A stretch of 64,000 nucleotides of DNA from the NCBI RefSeq assembly GCF_001424185.1, contig NZ_LMOM01000001.1:523256-587255 (forward strand), read 5' to 3'. Positions 36,915-58,868 of this stretch are shown one piece after another. The first letter of the stretch is position 1; every line of letters begins with the position of its first letter. Origin of the DNA: Deinococcus sp. Leaf326. Its GTDB lineage: Bacteria > Deinococcota > Deinococci > Deinococcales > Deinococcaceae. The notes below the pieces were generated by a model. That model ran no database searches. It worked only from the letters and a program-made list of their open reading frames with translations, and had not been told where the DNA came from. A program made the position numbers and the translations under genes.

Positions 36915-38432
36915 ATGCGTCACCTTGCTCTGACCGCCCTGCTCGCCCTCTCGGCCCCGGCACTGGCGCAGACCGCTGCCCCCGCCGCCGCTCCGGCTCC
37001 GGCGGCGCAGCGGCAGGTGGCCGAGGACCTGAGCGCCGCCCTGACCCGGCTGTTCTCGGCGCCGAGCCTCCAGACCGAGTGGTTCGCGCCCGACTTTCTG
37101 GCGCAGGTGCCGCTGGCGGCCATCGAGGCGCAGTTCGCGCAGCTCCGCGCGGCCTACGGCGCCTTCACGCGGCTGGACACCTCGGGCGAGCAGGCGGTCG
37201 CCGTGTACGAACGCGGAGCGCTGCGGGTCACCTCGGCCCGGCTCGACGACCAGGGCCGCCTGACGACCTTCGGGGCGGCGCCCGCGCAGGCCCAGGCCGC
37301 GCCCGACCTGACACAGGCCCAGCTCACGCAGGCCGCCGCGCTCCTGACCCGCCTGTTCACGGGCGAACGCTTTGACCCCGCGCTCTTTGCCCCCGACTTT
37401 CTGGAGGCCGTGCCGGCCGAGCAACTCGGCGCTTTGCGGGCCGGGCTGACCGCCAGCCTGGGCGCCTTCGTGCGGGCCGAGCCCCGCGGCCAGACCTGGG
37501 TCCTGGTCTACGAACGCGGCACGGTGCCGGTGCTGGCTTTCACGGCCGACGCCCAGAGCCGCGTGACCGGCCTGCGGCTGGGGGGCGTAGTGCCCCGGCT
37601 CGGCACGCTGGAGGAAGCCCGCGCCGCCTTTGCCACGCTGCCGGGCCAGGTGAGCGTGCTGGTGCAGGAGGCAGGGCGGCCCACCCCCCTGCTCGACCTG
37701 AACGCCGGGCGGCTGCTCGCAGTCGGCTCGACCTTCAAACTCGCCATTCTGGGAGAGGTGCAGGCCCAGGTCCGCGCCGGTCGCCTGGGCTGGGACAGCG
37801 AGGTGCAGCTCACCGACGCCCTGCGCAGCCTGCCCAGCGGCACCCTTCAGGACGCGCCGGCCGGTCCCTACCGCGTCTCGAACCTCGCCGCGCACATGAT
37901 CCGTGACAGCGACAACACGGCGACCGACCTGCTGCTGAACGCGGTGGGCCGGGAGGGGGTCGAGGCGCGGCTGGGGCAGCGGGCCATTCCCAGCACGCGC
38001 GAGCTGTTCGCCCTGAAGAACCCGGCCAACGCCGAGCTGCTGCGCGCCTACCGCACGGCGGGACTGGACGTGGCCGCCCGCCGCGCGGTGCTGGCGCGGG
38101 CGGCCACTGCGCCTCTGCCCGCCCAGGGCTGGGAGACGCCGACTGCCCTGGACGCCGAGTGGTACGTGAACACGGCCCGCCTGTGCCGACTGATGGCCGA
38201 CGTGGCCGGGCTGGAGGCGACGGGGCTCAACCCCGGCGTGGCGACTCCGGGCGACTTCGCCCGCGCGAGCTTCAAGGGCGGCAGCGAGCCCGGCGTACTC
38301 AACCTGACCACCCAGGTCACGACGAAGGGGGGCCGGACCCTGTGCGTCAGCGCCACCTGGAACCGTCCCGAAGCGCTCGACGAGTCCGCCTTCGTGGGGC
38401 TGTACGCGGCCACGCTGAACCTGCTGCGGTAA
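36915..38432 (+). CDS. Secreted beta-lactamase-fold serine hydrolase with duplicated N-terminal domain
   Basis: This 505-residue protein has a signal peptide ([19 protein letters not shown], cleavage near residue 19). Two tandem copies of an approximately 90-residue domain follow, at about 35-125 and 130-215: each runs LTRLF...FAPDFL...VP...Q...G.F.R...YERG. They resemble the N-terminal domain of clavam ORF12-type hydrolases. The C-terminal beta-lactamase-like domain has SxxK (GSTFK) and SDN (DSDNTATD), with KGG (FKGGSEPG) in place of KTG. The periplasmic target is unknown. ATG 36915 is chosen as the start of the signal peptide. Confidence 0.78.
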   Translation: MRHLALTALLALSAPALAQTAAPAAAPAPAAQRQVAEDLSAALTRLFSAPSLQTEWFAPDFLAQVPLAAIEAQFAQLRAAYGAFTRLDTSGEQAVAVYERGALRVTSARLDDQGRLTTFGAAPAQAQAAPDLTQAQLTQAAALLTRLFTGERFDPALFAPDFLEAVPAEQLGALRAGLTASLGAFVRAEPRGQTWVLVYERGTVPVLAFTADAQSRVTGLRLGGVVPRLGTLEEARAAFATLPGQVSVLVQEAGRPTPLLDLNAGRLLAVGSTFKLAILGEVQAQVRAGRLGWDSEVQLTDALRSLPSGTLQDAPAGPYRVSNLAAHMIRDSDNTATDLLLNAVGREGVEARLGQRAIPSTRELFALKNPANAELLRAYRTAGLDVAARRAVLARAATAPLPAQGWETPTALDAEWYVNTARLCRLMADVAGLEATGLNPGVATPGDFARASFKGGSEPGVLNLTTQVTTKGGRTLCVSATWNRPEALDESAFVGLYAATLNLLR

Positions 38433-38444
38433 TAGGCGGCCTGG

Positions 38445-38480
38445 GGACTGGGCCATTCCCCTGCAGGGGCGGCCCGGTCC
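38445..38480. terminator. Hairpin after the second serine hydrolase
   Basis: GGACTGGGCC (38445-38454) pairs with GGCCCGGTCC (38471-38480) with one G-T pair, and the loop contains CCCCTGCAGGGG. It begins 13 bases after the stop. No U-tract, so the call as terminator is weak. Confidence 0.35.
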
Positions 38481-38560
38481 TGTCGGCCACCTGACCGGTT
38501 CTGACCGCCCGCTCAGCGCCTCCTCACCGCGCGTCAGCTCCGGGGCGTCAGGGTAGGGGC

Positions 38561-39151
38561 ATGACCCCCAGATTGTTGCTGGCTGCCCTGGTCCTCGGCA
38601 CGTTGTCTCCCCTGGCCGCCGCACAGACCACCATCTTCAGCATTCCGGCCCTGCCTCCAGGGGCGAGCGTGCCGGCTGTGCCCGCCCCCGCGACTCCCGC
38701 GCCCGTTCCGGCTCCTGCGGCTCCCGGCGCGAGCACCCTGCCCACCCCCGGCGTCGTCAACGCCGGGCCTCTGCTCGCCGCACCGCACACGGTCGCCCTG
38801 CGCGGCCCCGCCACCGTCCGGGCGGGCGAGGCGACGCTATGGAGTTTCGTGCTGACGAACACCGGCACCGAACCTGTCGAGCTGCAACACGGGGCCTGCG
38901 ACGTGCGCTTCGAGGTTCTGAACGCGGCGGGCACAGTCGTGCGCCCCGACCCCCAGAACGCCATCTGTACCCTGCAACTCGTCCTCACCGAGGCGGCGCC
39001 CGGCGAGACGACCGAAGTGCAGAAGGTGCGCTGGGACGGCCGCGACGGCGAGGGCCGCCCCCTGCCCGCCGGCACCTACACCCTGCGGGCCGTCTTCCGG
39101 GGCGCGGGCGTGACCACGGCGCCCGCCAGCCTCAGCGTCACGCTGCGCTGA
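38561..39151 (+). CDS. Secreted BsuPI-like domain protein
   Basis: This 196-residue protein has a signal peptide (MTPRLLLAALVLGTLSPLAAAQ), an Ala/Pro-rich linker (about 30-60) and an immunoglobulin-like C-terminal domain (about 80-196) with WSFVLTNTGTEPVEL, a Cys pair (GACDVRF and NAICTLQL) and RPLPAGTYTLRAVF, typical of the BsuPI intracellular-proteinase-inhibitor fold. Here the domain is exported, so it may bind or bridge envelope proteins rather than inhibit a protease. The start ATG 38561 is the only one fitting the signal peptide. Confidence 0.75.
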   Translation: MTPRLLLAALVLGTLSPLAAAQTTIFSIPALPPGASVPAVPAPATPAPVPAPAAPGASTLPTPGVVNAGPLLAAPHTVALRGPATVRAGEATLWSFVLTNTGTEPVELQHGACDVRFEVLNAAGTVVRPDPQNAICTLQLVLTEAAPGETTEVQKVRWDGRDGEGRPLPAGTYTLRAVFRGAGVTTAPASLSVTLR

Positions 39152-39221
39152 GCACAGCGGCAGGCGGAGTGCGCCTTTTTGCCGATGCAACCCTGGCCGG
39201 AGTCGGGGCGTACTGTAGGGC

Positions 39222-40439
<1,218 letters not shown>

Positions 40440-40588
40440 GAGATGGCGGGCCAGTGTGGCCTGTCTTCACGTCTGGGCGGAGCGGTCTGGACCAGCTGAA
40501 GGGGCTGAGCGGGGGATGACTCCGCACAGTTCCCGAATGGTTTAGGGAGAGGCCTGCCCAGGAGGCGGGAGAACGCCCCGCTCGGGCT

Positions 40589-42490
<1,902 letters not shown>

Positions 42491-42620
42491 GCCCTGCAGT
42501 ATACCGGCCTTTTGCTCCAGCACCCCCATCCGGACGCCCCCTGCGGCCCCCCCGAACCCGGTCCACGGAGCCGCAGACGGAAGGGCCGATTTGAGGCTTT
42601 TTTCTCGTACACTGACAGCA

Positions 42621-44219
42621 GTGAGCCGGCCTGCCCTCTCTTCCCTGATGATCCGCCTGACCCTGCTGGCGGCGGGGAGTGTCCTGACGGCGGCGCAGGC
42701 CCAGACGACTCCGCAGGGCGGCTCCCGCCTCAGCGTGCAGCAGGCTTCGGGCCGCGTGGAGGTGCTGGCCGGCACCACCTGGCAGGCGCAGACCGCCGCG
42801 CCGCTGAGCACCGGGCTGCGCACCGGCACCGGCCGGGCCACACTGGCCTGGGGCACGGGGCGCGTGGTGGTGGGTAGCGCCTCGCGCCTGCGGGTCTATA
42901 GCGGCGAGGCCGACCTGCAAGAAGGCCAGTTCCTGCTGCAAGGGCCGGTGGCCGCCTTCGTGCTGGGACGCCACCTCATGATCGGGGGGGCGGGGCGCGT
43001 GCGGGTGGACCTCAGCCCCGGCGGCAGCACCCAGCGCCTCGCAGTGCTGGGCGGAGAGGTGCGGGTGTCGGGGGTGGGGCGGGCCTTCACGGTGCCGGCG
43101 GGCCAGCAGCTGTCCTTCACCACCTCGCAGCTGACGGCCTTTACCGAGCGCGATCCCTGGTACGACGCGCAGTTCGTGGGGGTCGGCGACGCGCGGGTCG
43201 AGGGCCTGCTGGGCCCGGTCGAGCTGCGCCGGACCGACGGCACCCTGCGCGCCGCCGCCCGCCAGGACGACCTGGCCCCCGGCGAGGCGCTGCGCACCGG
43301 GGCCGGCGCCTGGGCCGAGATTGGCTTCACGGGGGGCGGCTACCTGCGCCTGACCGAACAGAGCGAGCTGGGCGTGCTGGCCGTCGAGAAGACCTCGCGC
43401 GGGCGGGAGGTCACGTTGCAGCTCCGGCGCGGCGTGGCCTGGAACGTCGTGGAGAAGGGCCAGGGCGGTTACCGGATCTCGACCCCGGTGGTGAGCACGT
43501 CGGTCCGCGGCACCGTCTTCCGGGTGGACGCTGACGGCCTGGTCAAGGTCTTCGAGGGTGAGGTCGCCCTGACGAGCAGCGGCGACCTCGCCCTGGGCGC
43601 CGGAGAGCAGAAACGCCGCGAGCAGGCCGCCCCCGGCGCACTACAGCTTGATGCCACCGACCGTGTCAACCAGGCGCTCGACACCCAGCGCGCCCGGCCC
43701 CTGGTCCTGAGCGTCGCGCGGCCAGCGCGCAGCCTGACTGTCATAGACCTGCCCGTCACGGCAACCACGCAGACCACCCTGAGCGCCACCGCGCGTGACC
43801 GCCGGGGCCGGATCACGGTGTTGGGCGTCATCCCAGGAGCGGCCGCCGGCCAGTTCACGGTCCGCAGCGCGCTGGACCTGCCGGAGGGCGAGTACCTCGT
43901 GCGGGTGCGGGCCGAGCGCTACGGCGCCGTGAAGGTTTGGGCCGCGCGCGTGAGTCTCGACCGCACGCCTCCGCGGGCCACTAGGGTCCAGGCGATCACC
44001 GAGGGCCAGGTGCTGCGGCTCAGCGGGCGGACGAGCGATAACTCGGGCGCGGCCCTGACCCTGAACGTCGTGTTCGGCACGGGGACCTCCACCCAGACCG
44101 TGACCCGGCGCGTAGAGGGCGACTTCCAGGTGCTGCTTCCTGCCCTGCCCGACGGCACGCCCCTGCGCCTGAGCCTGCAAGACGCGGCCGGAAACATCAC
44201 CGATGTCCCGCTTCCCTGA
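42621..44219 (+). CDS. Secreted FecR-domain protein
   Basis: This 532-residue protein has a signal peptide ending AAQAQ, then two FecR-like beta modules (about 35-135 and 185-325); the second includes GGYRISTPVVSTSVRGTVF, the FecR core. The C-terminal part is a beta-sandwich-like region. FecR domains at the envelope often work with sensory proteins, and the next gene is a CHASE2 cyclase overlapping by 17 bases, a recurrent pairing. The start is GTG 42621; TACACT (42608-42613) lies exactly 7 bases upstream. Its promoter region is shared with the divergent ABC-F gene. Confidence 0.85.
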   Translation: MSRPALSSLMIRLTLLAAGSVLTAAQAQTTPQGGSRLSVQQASGRVEVLAGTTWQAQTAAPLSTGLRTGTGRATLAWGTGRVVVGSASRLRVYSGEADLQEGQFLLQGPVAAFVLGRHLMIGGAGRVRVDLSPGGSTQRLAVLGGEVRVSGVGRAFTVPAGQQLSFTTSQLTAFTERDPWYDAQFVGVGDARVEGLLGPVELRRTDGTLRAAARQDDLAPGEALRTGAGAWAEIGFTGGGYLRLTEQSELGVLAVEKTSRGREVTLQLRRGVAWNVVEKGQGGYRISTPVVSTSVRGTVFRVDADGLVKVFEGEVALTSSGDLALGAGEQKRREQAAPGALQLDATDRVNQALDTQRARPLVLSVARPARSLTVIDLPVTATTQTTLSATARDRRGRITVLGVIPGAAAGQFTVRSALDLPEGEYLVRVRAERYGAVKVWAARVSLDRTPPRATRVQAITEGQVLRLSGRTSDNSGAALTLNVVFGTGTSTQTVTRRVEGDFQVLLPALPDGTPLRLSLQDAAGNITDVPLP

Positions 44220-45693
44220 GCGCTCGCTGCGCCGCTTCACGCTGCCGCTGGCGGCGGTCCTGGGCGCGGGCGTCCTGCTGGTCTTTCCGCTCAATCCCCG
44301 GCTGGAAAACACGCTGAACCAGCTGCTGCCCTCTCGCCCCAGTCCGGCGCTGGTGGTGGTGGGCATAGACGACGCCAGCCTGCGCGACTACGGCCGCCCC
44401 GACGTGTGGCCGCGCGAACTGTACGCCCAGGTGCTGCGGACCCTGGGCGAGGCGGGCGTGCGGGTCGTGGGGCTGGACGTGCTGCTTTCGGGGGCGAGCT
44501 CTGGGACGGACGCCGCCCTCTCGCCTCTGTTCAGTACACCCCGCCTGGTGCTGGCCACCTCGCCCGGTGAGGCGGGTGAGCCGCCGCAGCCCGGCTGGCG
44601 CTCGCCCACCGGGGTCAGCGTCCTGAACCGCTCGGCGGGGGGGGTGGCGCGCAGTGTCCAGACCGCCTACGAACTCGAAGGGCCGGGCGGAGACCGCCGA
44701 CTGGTGCCGAGTTTCGCCGGGCAGATCGCGCGGCTGGCGGGCGGGACCGTGCCTACCGACACGGCGCCGCGCCTGTTGCGCTACGTGCCGCCGGGCGCCC
44801 TGGAAGCCGTGACCCTGTCCTTCCGGGACGTGGTGAACGGCAACGTACGGTTTGCCGAGCTGCAGGACAAGGTGGTCCTCATCGGCCTGACGGCCAGCGG
44901 CTTCAGCGGCCTGACCTCGCCCGACCTCGACGGCTCGCAGGTCTCGGGGACGTACCTTCAGGCGCGCGCGGTGTCGTCGCTGCTCGCGCCTCCGCTGACC
45001 CGGCCGCCCCTGTGGCTGATGGCGGCGCTAGGGGCCCTCCTGGCCACCGTGACGGTGTGGCTGCGCGGGCTGTGGGGCTTCGGGGCCGCCGCCCTCGCGC
45101 TGGGGCTCGCGGTGCTGGGCTGGCTGGTGAACCTCGTGCTGCCGGGCGTGTCGCTCTCGCTCGCGGCGCTGGTCGGCGTGGGGCTGGTGGCCGCCGAACG
45201 CTGGTGGCAGCTGCGCGGGCTGGGCACCCAGGACGGCCTGACCGGCGTGGGCAACCGCCTGGCCTTCACGCGCGCGGTCGAGCACCGCTGGCACAGCCGC
45301 CAGGACCGCCCCATGAGCCTGATGCTCATTGATCTCGACGGCCTGCGGCAGGTCAACCAGCGGTACGGCCACCTCGCGGGCGACACCCTGCTGCGCGACC
45401 TCGCCGGCCGACTTCAGAAACTGCGTCGCCGGGGCGATATCGTCTTCCGGTGGGGGCCCGACGAGTTCGCCGTATTGCTCGATCAGGTCGGTCCCCAGGA
45501 ACTGCCGGCGCTCACGGACCACTTCCAGCGCAACCTGGGTGACCTGCGGGCCCACGACCTGCGGGTGCAGGCCAACATCGGGGCCGCCTCGACCTCTGCC
45601 GACGTCCTGACACCGAGCGAGCTGATCGAGGCCGCCAGCCGCAGCCGCTACCGCATGAAATACCGGCGCGGTCAGACCGACACCCGGAACTGA
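44203..45693 (+). CDS. CHASE2 sensor with GGDEF-like domain (GPDEF)
   Basis: This 496-residue protein has an N-terminal membrane helix (about 10-28), an extracytoplasmic CHASE2 domain (about 35-265), three closely spaced membrane helices (about 268-340) and a C-terminal GGDEF domain (about 345-490). The signature reads GPDEF (418-422) instead of GGDEF, so diguanylate cyclase activity is doubtful or altered, although other conserved parts (DGLTGVGNR, IDLDGLRQVNQRYGH) are intact. It overlaps the FecR gene and is likely its signalling partner. A 22-bp inverted repeat follows the stop. Confidence 0.85.
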   Translation: MSRFPERSLRRFTLPLAAVLGAGVLLVFPLNPRLENTLNQLLPSRPSPALVVVGIDDASLRDYGRPDVWPRELYAQVLRTLGEAGVRVVGLDVLLSGASSGTDAALSPLFSTPRLVLATSPGEAGEPPQPGWRSPTGVSVLNRSAGGVARSVQTAYELEGPGGDRRLVPSFAGQIARLAGGTVPTDTAPRLLRYVPPGALEAVTLSFRDVVNGNVRFAELQDKVVLIGLTASGFSGLTSPDLDGSQVSGTYLQARAVSSLLAPPLTRPPLWLMAALGALLATVTVWLRGLWGFGAAALALGLAVLGWLVNLVLPGVSLSLAALVGVGLVAAERWWQLRGLGTQDGLTGVGNRLAFTRAVEHRWHSRQDRPMSLMLIDLDGLRQVNQRYGHLAGDTLLRDLAGRLQKLRRRGDIVFRWGPDEFAVLLDQVGPQELPALTDHFQRNLGDLRAHDLRVQANIGAASTSADVLTPSELIEAASRSRYRMKYRRGQTDTRN

Positions 45694-45743
45694 ACACGCG
45701 GCGGGCGGGGCCGACAACTCCCGGCCCCGCCCGCCGCGTGTTC
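45692..45743. terminator. Perfect 22-bp inverted repeat between convergent genes
   Basis: 45692-45713 is the exact reverse complement of 45722-45743, with an 8-base loop. It starts within the CHASE2 stop codon (45691-45693) and ends 8 bases before the nuoN stop. The very stable stem probably serves as a bidirectional terminator for both operons, although T residues beyond it are few. Confidence 0.7.
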
Positions 45744-45751
45744 TCCTGGCC

Positions 45752-47199
<1,448 letters not shown>

Positions 47200-47200
<1 letters not shown>

Positions 47201-48624
47201 CAGTTGCCTCCGATGGCGCTCAGGACCCCGCGCACCGCCGGTTGGATGAGATTCAGGGCCGGGGCCGAGTACACCCCGAAGAACAGGGCGGCCGCCAGGG
47301 GCAGTGCCAGCACCGGCCACTCGGCGCCGCGCAGGTCGCGGACCTTCACCGCGCCGTCTGGACGCCCACCCCAGAAGGTCGTCTGGAAGGCGTTCAGGGC
47401 GTAGGCGGCGGCGGCAATGGTGGTCAGGCCCGCCACGAAGGCCAGCCAGGGCGATACCTGATAGGTGCCCAGCAGCACGCTGAATTCGCCGACGAAGCCC
47501 GCCATGCCCGGCACGGCGATGGACGCGAACCACAGCGCCATCGTGAGGCCGCCGAGCGCGCCCGCCTGCGTCATCACTCCGCCGACGCGGGTGTCCAGGC
47601 TGCCGACCCGCTCCTGAAGCATCCCCACGCCCAGGAACAGCGCCCCGGTATACAGGTTCTGGAAGGCCAGCAGGTACATCGCGCCGATCACGGCCGTCTC
47701 GTTCATGGAAAAGACGCCCAGCGCCACGAAGCCCATGTGCGAGAGCCCCGCGTAGGCCAGCAGCCGTTTCCAGTCGGTCTGCCGGAAGGCGATCCAGGCG
47801 GCGTACAGCGCCGTGAAGGCGGCGAGCCCCATCAGGATGGGGCGCAGTTCGAGCGAGGCGTCCGGGAACAGCGGCAGCGCGAAGGTGAACAGGCCGTAGC
47901 CGCCCACCTTGTAGAGGGTGCCCATCACGTCCGGCACGCCGCTGGCATGGTTCTGCTCGTGAAAGTCGGGCAGCCAGGCGTGCATGGGCCACAGCGGCAG
48001 CTTGACCGCCATCGCGGCCAGGAAGCCCAAGTACAACCAGGTCTGCGCCGGCCCCGTGACCGGGTGCTGCAGCAGGTCGGCCAGCGCGAAGGTCGGGCTG
48101 CCCCCCAGCCACTTGACCCCGATGATCGAGAGCAACATCATCAGACTGCCCAGCAGCGTGTAGGCCGCGAACTTGACCAGTGCCCGCATCCGCGACGGCC
48201 CGCCGAACATGGCGAGCATGAGGAGGGCCGGCAGCAGCGCGTCCTCGAAGAACACGTAGAACAGCACGAGGTCGCGCGCCGCGAAGATGCCCAGCAGCCC
48301 GGTCTCCATGCTCAGGACCAGGGCGAGCATCACCGCCGGGTTCTCGACCCGCTGGCGCCCGTACAGCACGGCCACGAAGGTCATGAAGGCGGTCACGAGG
48401 GCCAGCACCAGGCTCACGCCCGAGAGCTGTACCGAGTAGGTGATGCCCAGTGCCTCCACCCACGGCACGCTGAACAGACCCGTGCCGCCCGAGGCCCACA
48501 GCGCGACCCCCAGCCCCAGCGTGAGCAGCGAGACCGCCACCGCCACCTCGTCGCGCCACTGGCGGGGAAAGAGGCCCATGAGCAGCGAGCCGAGCAGCGG
48601 CAGGAAGATGAACAGGTGAATCAT
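47200..48624 (-). CDS. nuoM: NADH-quinone oxidoreductase subunit M
   Basis: This 474-residue antiporter-like subunit shows FYVFFEDALLPALLML (the conserved Glu region), LPLWPMHAWLPDFHEQNHASG and DWKRLLAYAGLSHMGF. ATG 48624 has AGGAG upstream. It lies 28 bases after nuoL and overlaps nuoN by one base. Confidence 0.95.
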
Positions 48625-48652
48625 GATGCGCTCCTGGGGGCGGGCGGCGTGC

Positions 48653-50608
<1,956 letters not shown>

Positions 50609-50609
50609 C

Positions 50610-50911
50610 TCAACCTTTCAGGGCGGCCAGCTCGTCCACGTTGGTGGTCTCGCGGCGGCGGAAGATGGAAACGATGATCGCCAGACCGATGGCGACCTCG
50701 GCGGCGGCCAGGGTCATCACGATGAACACGGCCGTCTGCCCGGTCAGGTCGCCCCAGGACCGCGCGAAGGCCACCAGCGAGAGGTTCGCGGCATTGAGCA
50801 TGAGCTCCACGCTGAGAAACACCATGATGGCTGTGCGCCGGGTCAGCACGCCGATCATGCCCAGCGCGAACAGGATGCCCGAGAGGGCCAGGTAATAGGT
50901 GGTCGGGACCA

Positions 50912-50912
<1 letters not shown>
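50610..50912 (-). CDS. nuoK: NADH-quinone oxidoreductase subunit K
   Basis: This 100-residue subunit has three helices with the conserved membrane glutamates in [15 protein letters not shown] and [16 protein letters not shown] 50912 overlaps the nuoJ stop (TGATG). The longer open frame is a shadow of nuoJ. Confidence 0.96.
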
Positions 50913-51474
<562 letters not shown>

Positions 51475-51478
<4 letters not shown>

Positions 51479-52029
51479 GACGGGTACTTCACCCCCTCCA
51501 GCTCGGGGCGGGGGCCGCCCTCGACCGTGAAGCCCACGCGCACCGGCTGGCCCTTACGCGCGGCTTCGCGGCGCTGCGGAATGCTGCCCTGCACGCCCAC
51601 GAGCATGTCGTCCTTGCCGTACACGAAGTCGCGGTAGCGGTAGTCGGCCATCTCGAACTCGTTGCCCATGACGACCGCGCCGGTTGGGCAGGCCTCCTCG
51701 CACATGCCGCAGAAGATGCAGCGCAGCATGTTGATCTCGTAGACCTTGGCGTAGCGCTCGCCGGGGCTGTGCGGGTGGGCTGGGTCGTTCTCGGCGGCTT
51801 CCACGTAGATCGCGTAGGCGGGGCAGGCGGCGGCGCACAGCGAGCACCCGATGCACTTTTCCAGGCCGGGTTCGCCGGGCACCATCGAGGGGTGCCGGGT
51901 CAGGATGTGCCGCCCCCGGAACCGCGGCTGGAGGGTCGCGCGCTGCTCGGGGTAACTCACGGTCACGGGGCGGGAAAACAGCTTGCCCAGCGTCAGGCCC
52001 ATGCCCTTGGCGATGTCGAGGACGCCCAT
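51475..52029 (-). CDS. nuoI: NADH-quinone oxidoreductase subunit I
   Basis: This 184-residue peripheral-arm subunit has two 4Fe-4S ferredoxin motifs, [12 protein letters not shown] and [12 protein letters not shown], for clusters N6a and N6b. A C-terminal extension of about 45 residues follows the second cluster. It lies 35 bases after nuoH. Confidence 0.97.
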
Positions 52030-52064
52030 TCAGAATCTCCTTTGCACTGCGCAGAAACGGTCCA

Positions 52065-53248
52065 TCAGTCCCCTCCGGCCGGACGCTGGACTGGCCGGGG
52101 CCGCGTGTCGCCGCTGCCGGGATGCACGGCGGGCACGTTCCATAGCGCGCGCACGCGGTCGCTGAACACGAACAGCACGGCCAGGGCCACCAGACTCAGG
52201 ACGCCCAGGGTCCACAGGCCCCAGCCCGCCGGACGTAGGAAGGCGAGGTAGAACGCCACCAGGATGGTGTTGCCCAGCGCCAGCGGCAGCACGAGCTTCC
52301 AGCCCAGGCGCATGAGCTGGTCGTAACGCAACCGGGGCAGCGTGGCGCGGATCCAGATGAAGACGAACAGGAAGAAGGCGATCTTGAGCACGAGCCAGAC
52401 GAGCGGCCAGTCGGCGATGCCGGGAATGAGGCCGTCCAGGAAGGCCGGGCCGCGCCAGCCGCCGAAAAAGAGGGTCGCCATCAGCGCCGAGGCGGTGATC
52501 ATGTTGACGTACTCGGCCATCTGGAAGAGCGCCCACTTGATCGCCGAATATTCGGTGAGGTAGCCCGCGACGAGTTCCTGCTCGGCCTCGGGCAGGTCGA
52601 AGGGCGTGCGGTTGACCTCCGCGAAGCTGCTCAGGATGAACAGGGCGAAGGCGAAGACCTGCACCACCACTGTCCAGCTGTTGGCGGCCTGCCAGCCCAC
52701 GATGTCCAGCAGGTTGGTGCTGCCGACCAGCATGAGGAGCCCCAGCACGCTCAGGCCCATGCCGAGTTCGTAGCTGATCATCTGCGCGCTGCTGCGCAGG
52801 GCCCCCAGCACCGGGTACTTGCTCCCCGAGGCCCAGCCGCCCAGAAAGATGCCGTACACGCCCACACTGGTCAGGGCCAGCAGGGCCAGCAGCCCCGCGT
52901 CGAGGTTGTAGACCCAGGGGTTCTCGCCGAACAGGCTGCGCGGCGGCCCGGCCGGAATGCCCCCGAAGGCAGTGAGGGCCATGCCGATGGCGATGATGGG
53001 CGCCAGGGTATAGACCAGCTTGTCGGACCCGCTGACGACGAGGTCTTCTTTGAAGATGCTCTTGATGGCGTCGGCCAGCGGTTGCAGCAGCCCCATCGGT
53101 CCAACCCGGTTGGGGCCGAGGCGAATCTGCATACGGGCGAGCAGTCGCCGCTCAATGAGGGTCATGTACGCGAAGGTGGTGAGCAGGGCCAGGGCGACCA
53201 GCACCCCCTTGAGCACCGTGATGAGCAGGGCAGCGAGCCAGTCGGGCA

Positions 53249-53249
<1 letters not shown>
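52065..53249 (-). CDS. nuoH: NADH-quinone oxidoreductase subunit H
   Basis: This 394-residue subunit shapes the quinone-binding cavity at the membrane interface. It has [20 protein letters not shown] and the signature [20 protein letters not shown]. The last 30 residues are polar and Pro/Arg-rich. ATG 53249 overlaps the nuoG stop (TGATG), with GGGAGG nearby. Confidence 0.97.
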
Positions 53250-55471
<2,222 letters not shown>

Positions 55472-55547
55472 TGGGGGCCTCCAGGGCAGGAAAACGGGTG
55501 GCCGGCGGCGCGGCGCGTGCCGGGGCGACCGCTGCTGACGGCGCCGC

Positions 55548-56887
<1,340 letters not shown>

Positions 56888-56891
<4 letters not shown>

Positions 56892-57520
56892 GACTGTCCT
56901 CCGAGGCTCTGGCTTCCGTCAATCAGGGCGGTCAGCGACGCTGTACCGGCCCCCACCGCCTCGCCGCTGGCCATGACCTGTCGGCCGGCCGAATTGACCA
57001 TCACCGGAATGGGCGCGTCGGGGGCCGGGGGACGGTCTGCGCGCAGTTCGGCGAGCAGGTGGCGGCATCTGGCCTGGGTCACGCGCTCGTAGTAGCCGCC
57101 GTCGTTGAGCTGGATGACCGGCGCGGTGCCGCACGACCCCAGACACTCGACCTTCTGCACGCTGAACCGCCCATCACGGCTGACCTCGCCGGGCTGCACG
57201 TCGAGCTGCGAGACGAGTTCGTCCCACAGTTCGTCGCTGCCGGCCAGCGCGCACATCACCGTCGAGCAGACCTGGAGGTGATACCGGCCGGTGGGCAGCG
57301 TGTGGTAGGTCGAGTAGAAGCTCATCACGCTGCGGACCTCGGTGGCAGTGGTGCCGCACAGGTGGGCGATCTCGGCCATATGCGGCTCCGAGACGAAGCC
57401 CTGGGCGTCCTGCACCTCGCGCAGCAGGGGCATCAGCGCGCTGCGGCGGCCCTGGGACGTATCCGGGTAACGGGAGAAGATGTCGGCCACGAGGGCTGAT
57501 TTGTCGGCGAAATAACTCAA
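56888..57520 (-). CDS. nuoE: NADH-quinone oxidoreductase subunit E
   Basis: This 210-residue thioredoxin-fold subunit binds a 2Fe-2S cluster via CSTVMC and CLGSC. It has an extension of about 45 residues at the C-terminus ([13 protein letters not shown] onwards) not found in short homologues. The start is TTG 57520, with a strong GGGAGG seven bases upstream; the frame continues upstream without a better start. Confidence 0.95.
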
Positions 57521-57548
57521 GCGGGTTCCTCCCTGACGAGTGGCCTGT

Positions 57549-58864
<1,316 letters not shown>

Positions 58865-58868
<4 letters not shown>

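Noticed and set aside
36831..38624. Minus-strand open frame of about 597 codons opposite the second serine hydrolase.
   Set aside because: Low-complexity Gln/Gly/Arg product with no motifs; the plus-strand gene has a signal peptide and catalytic motifs.
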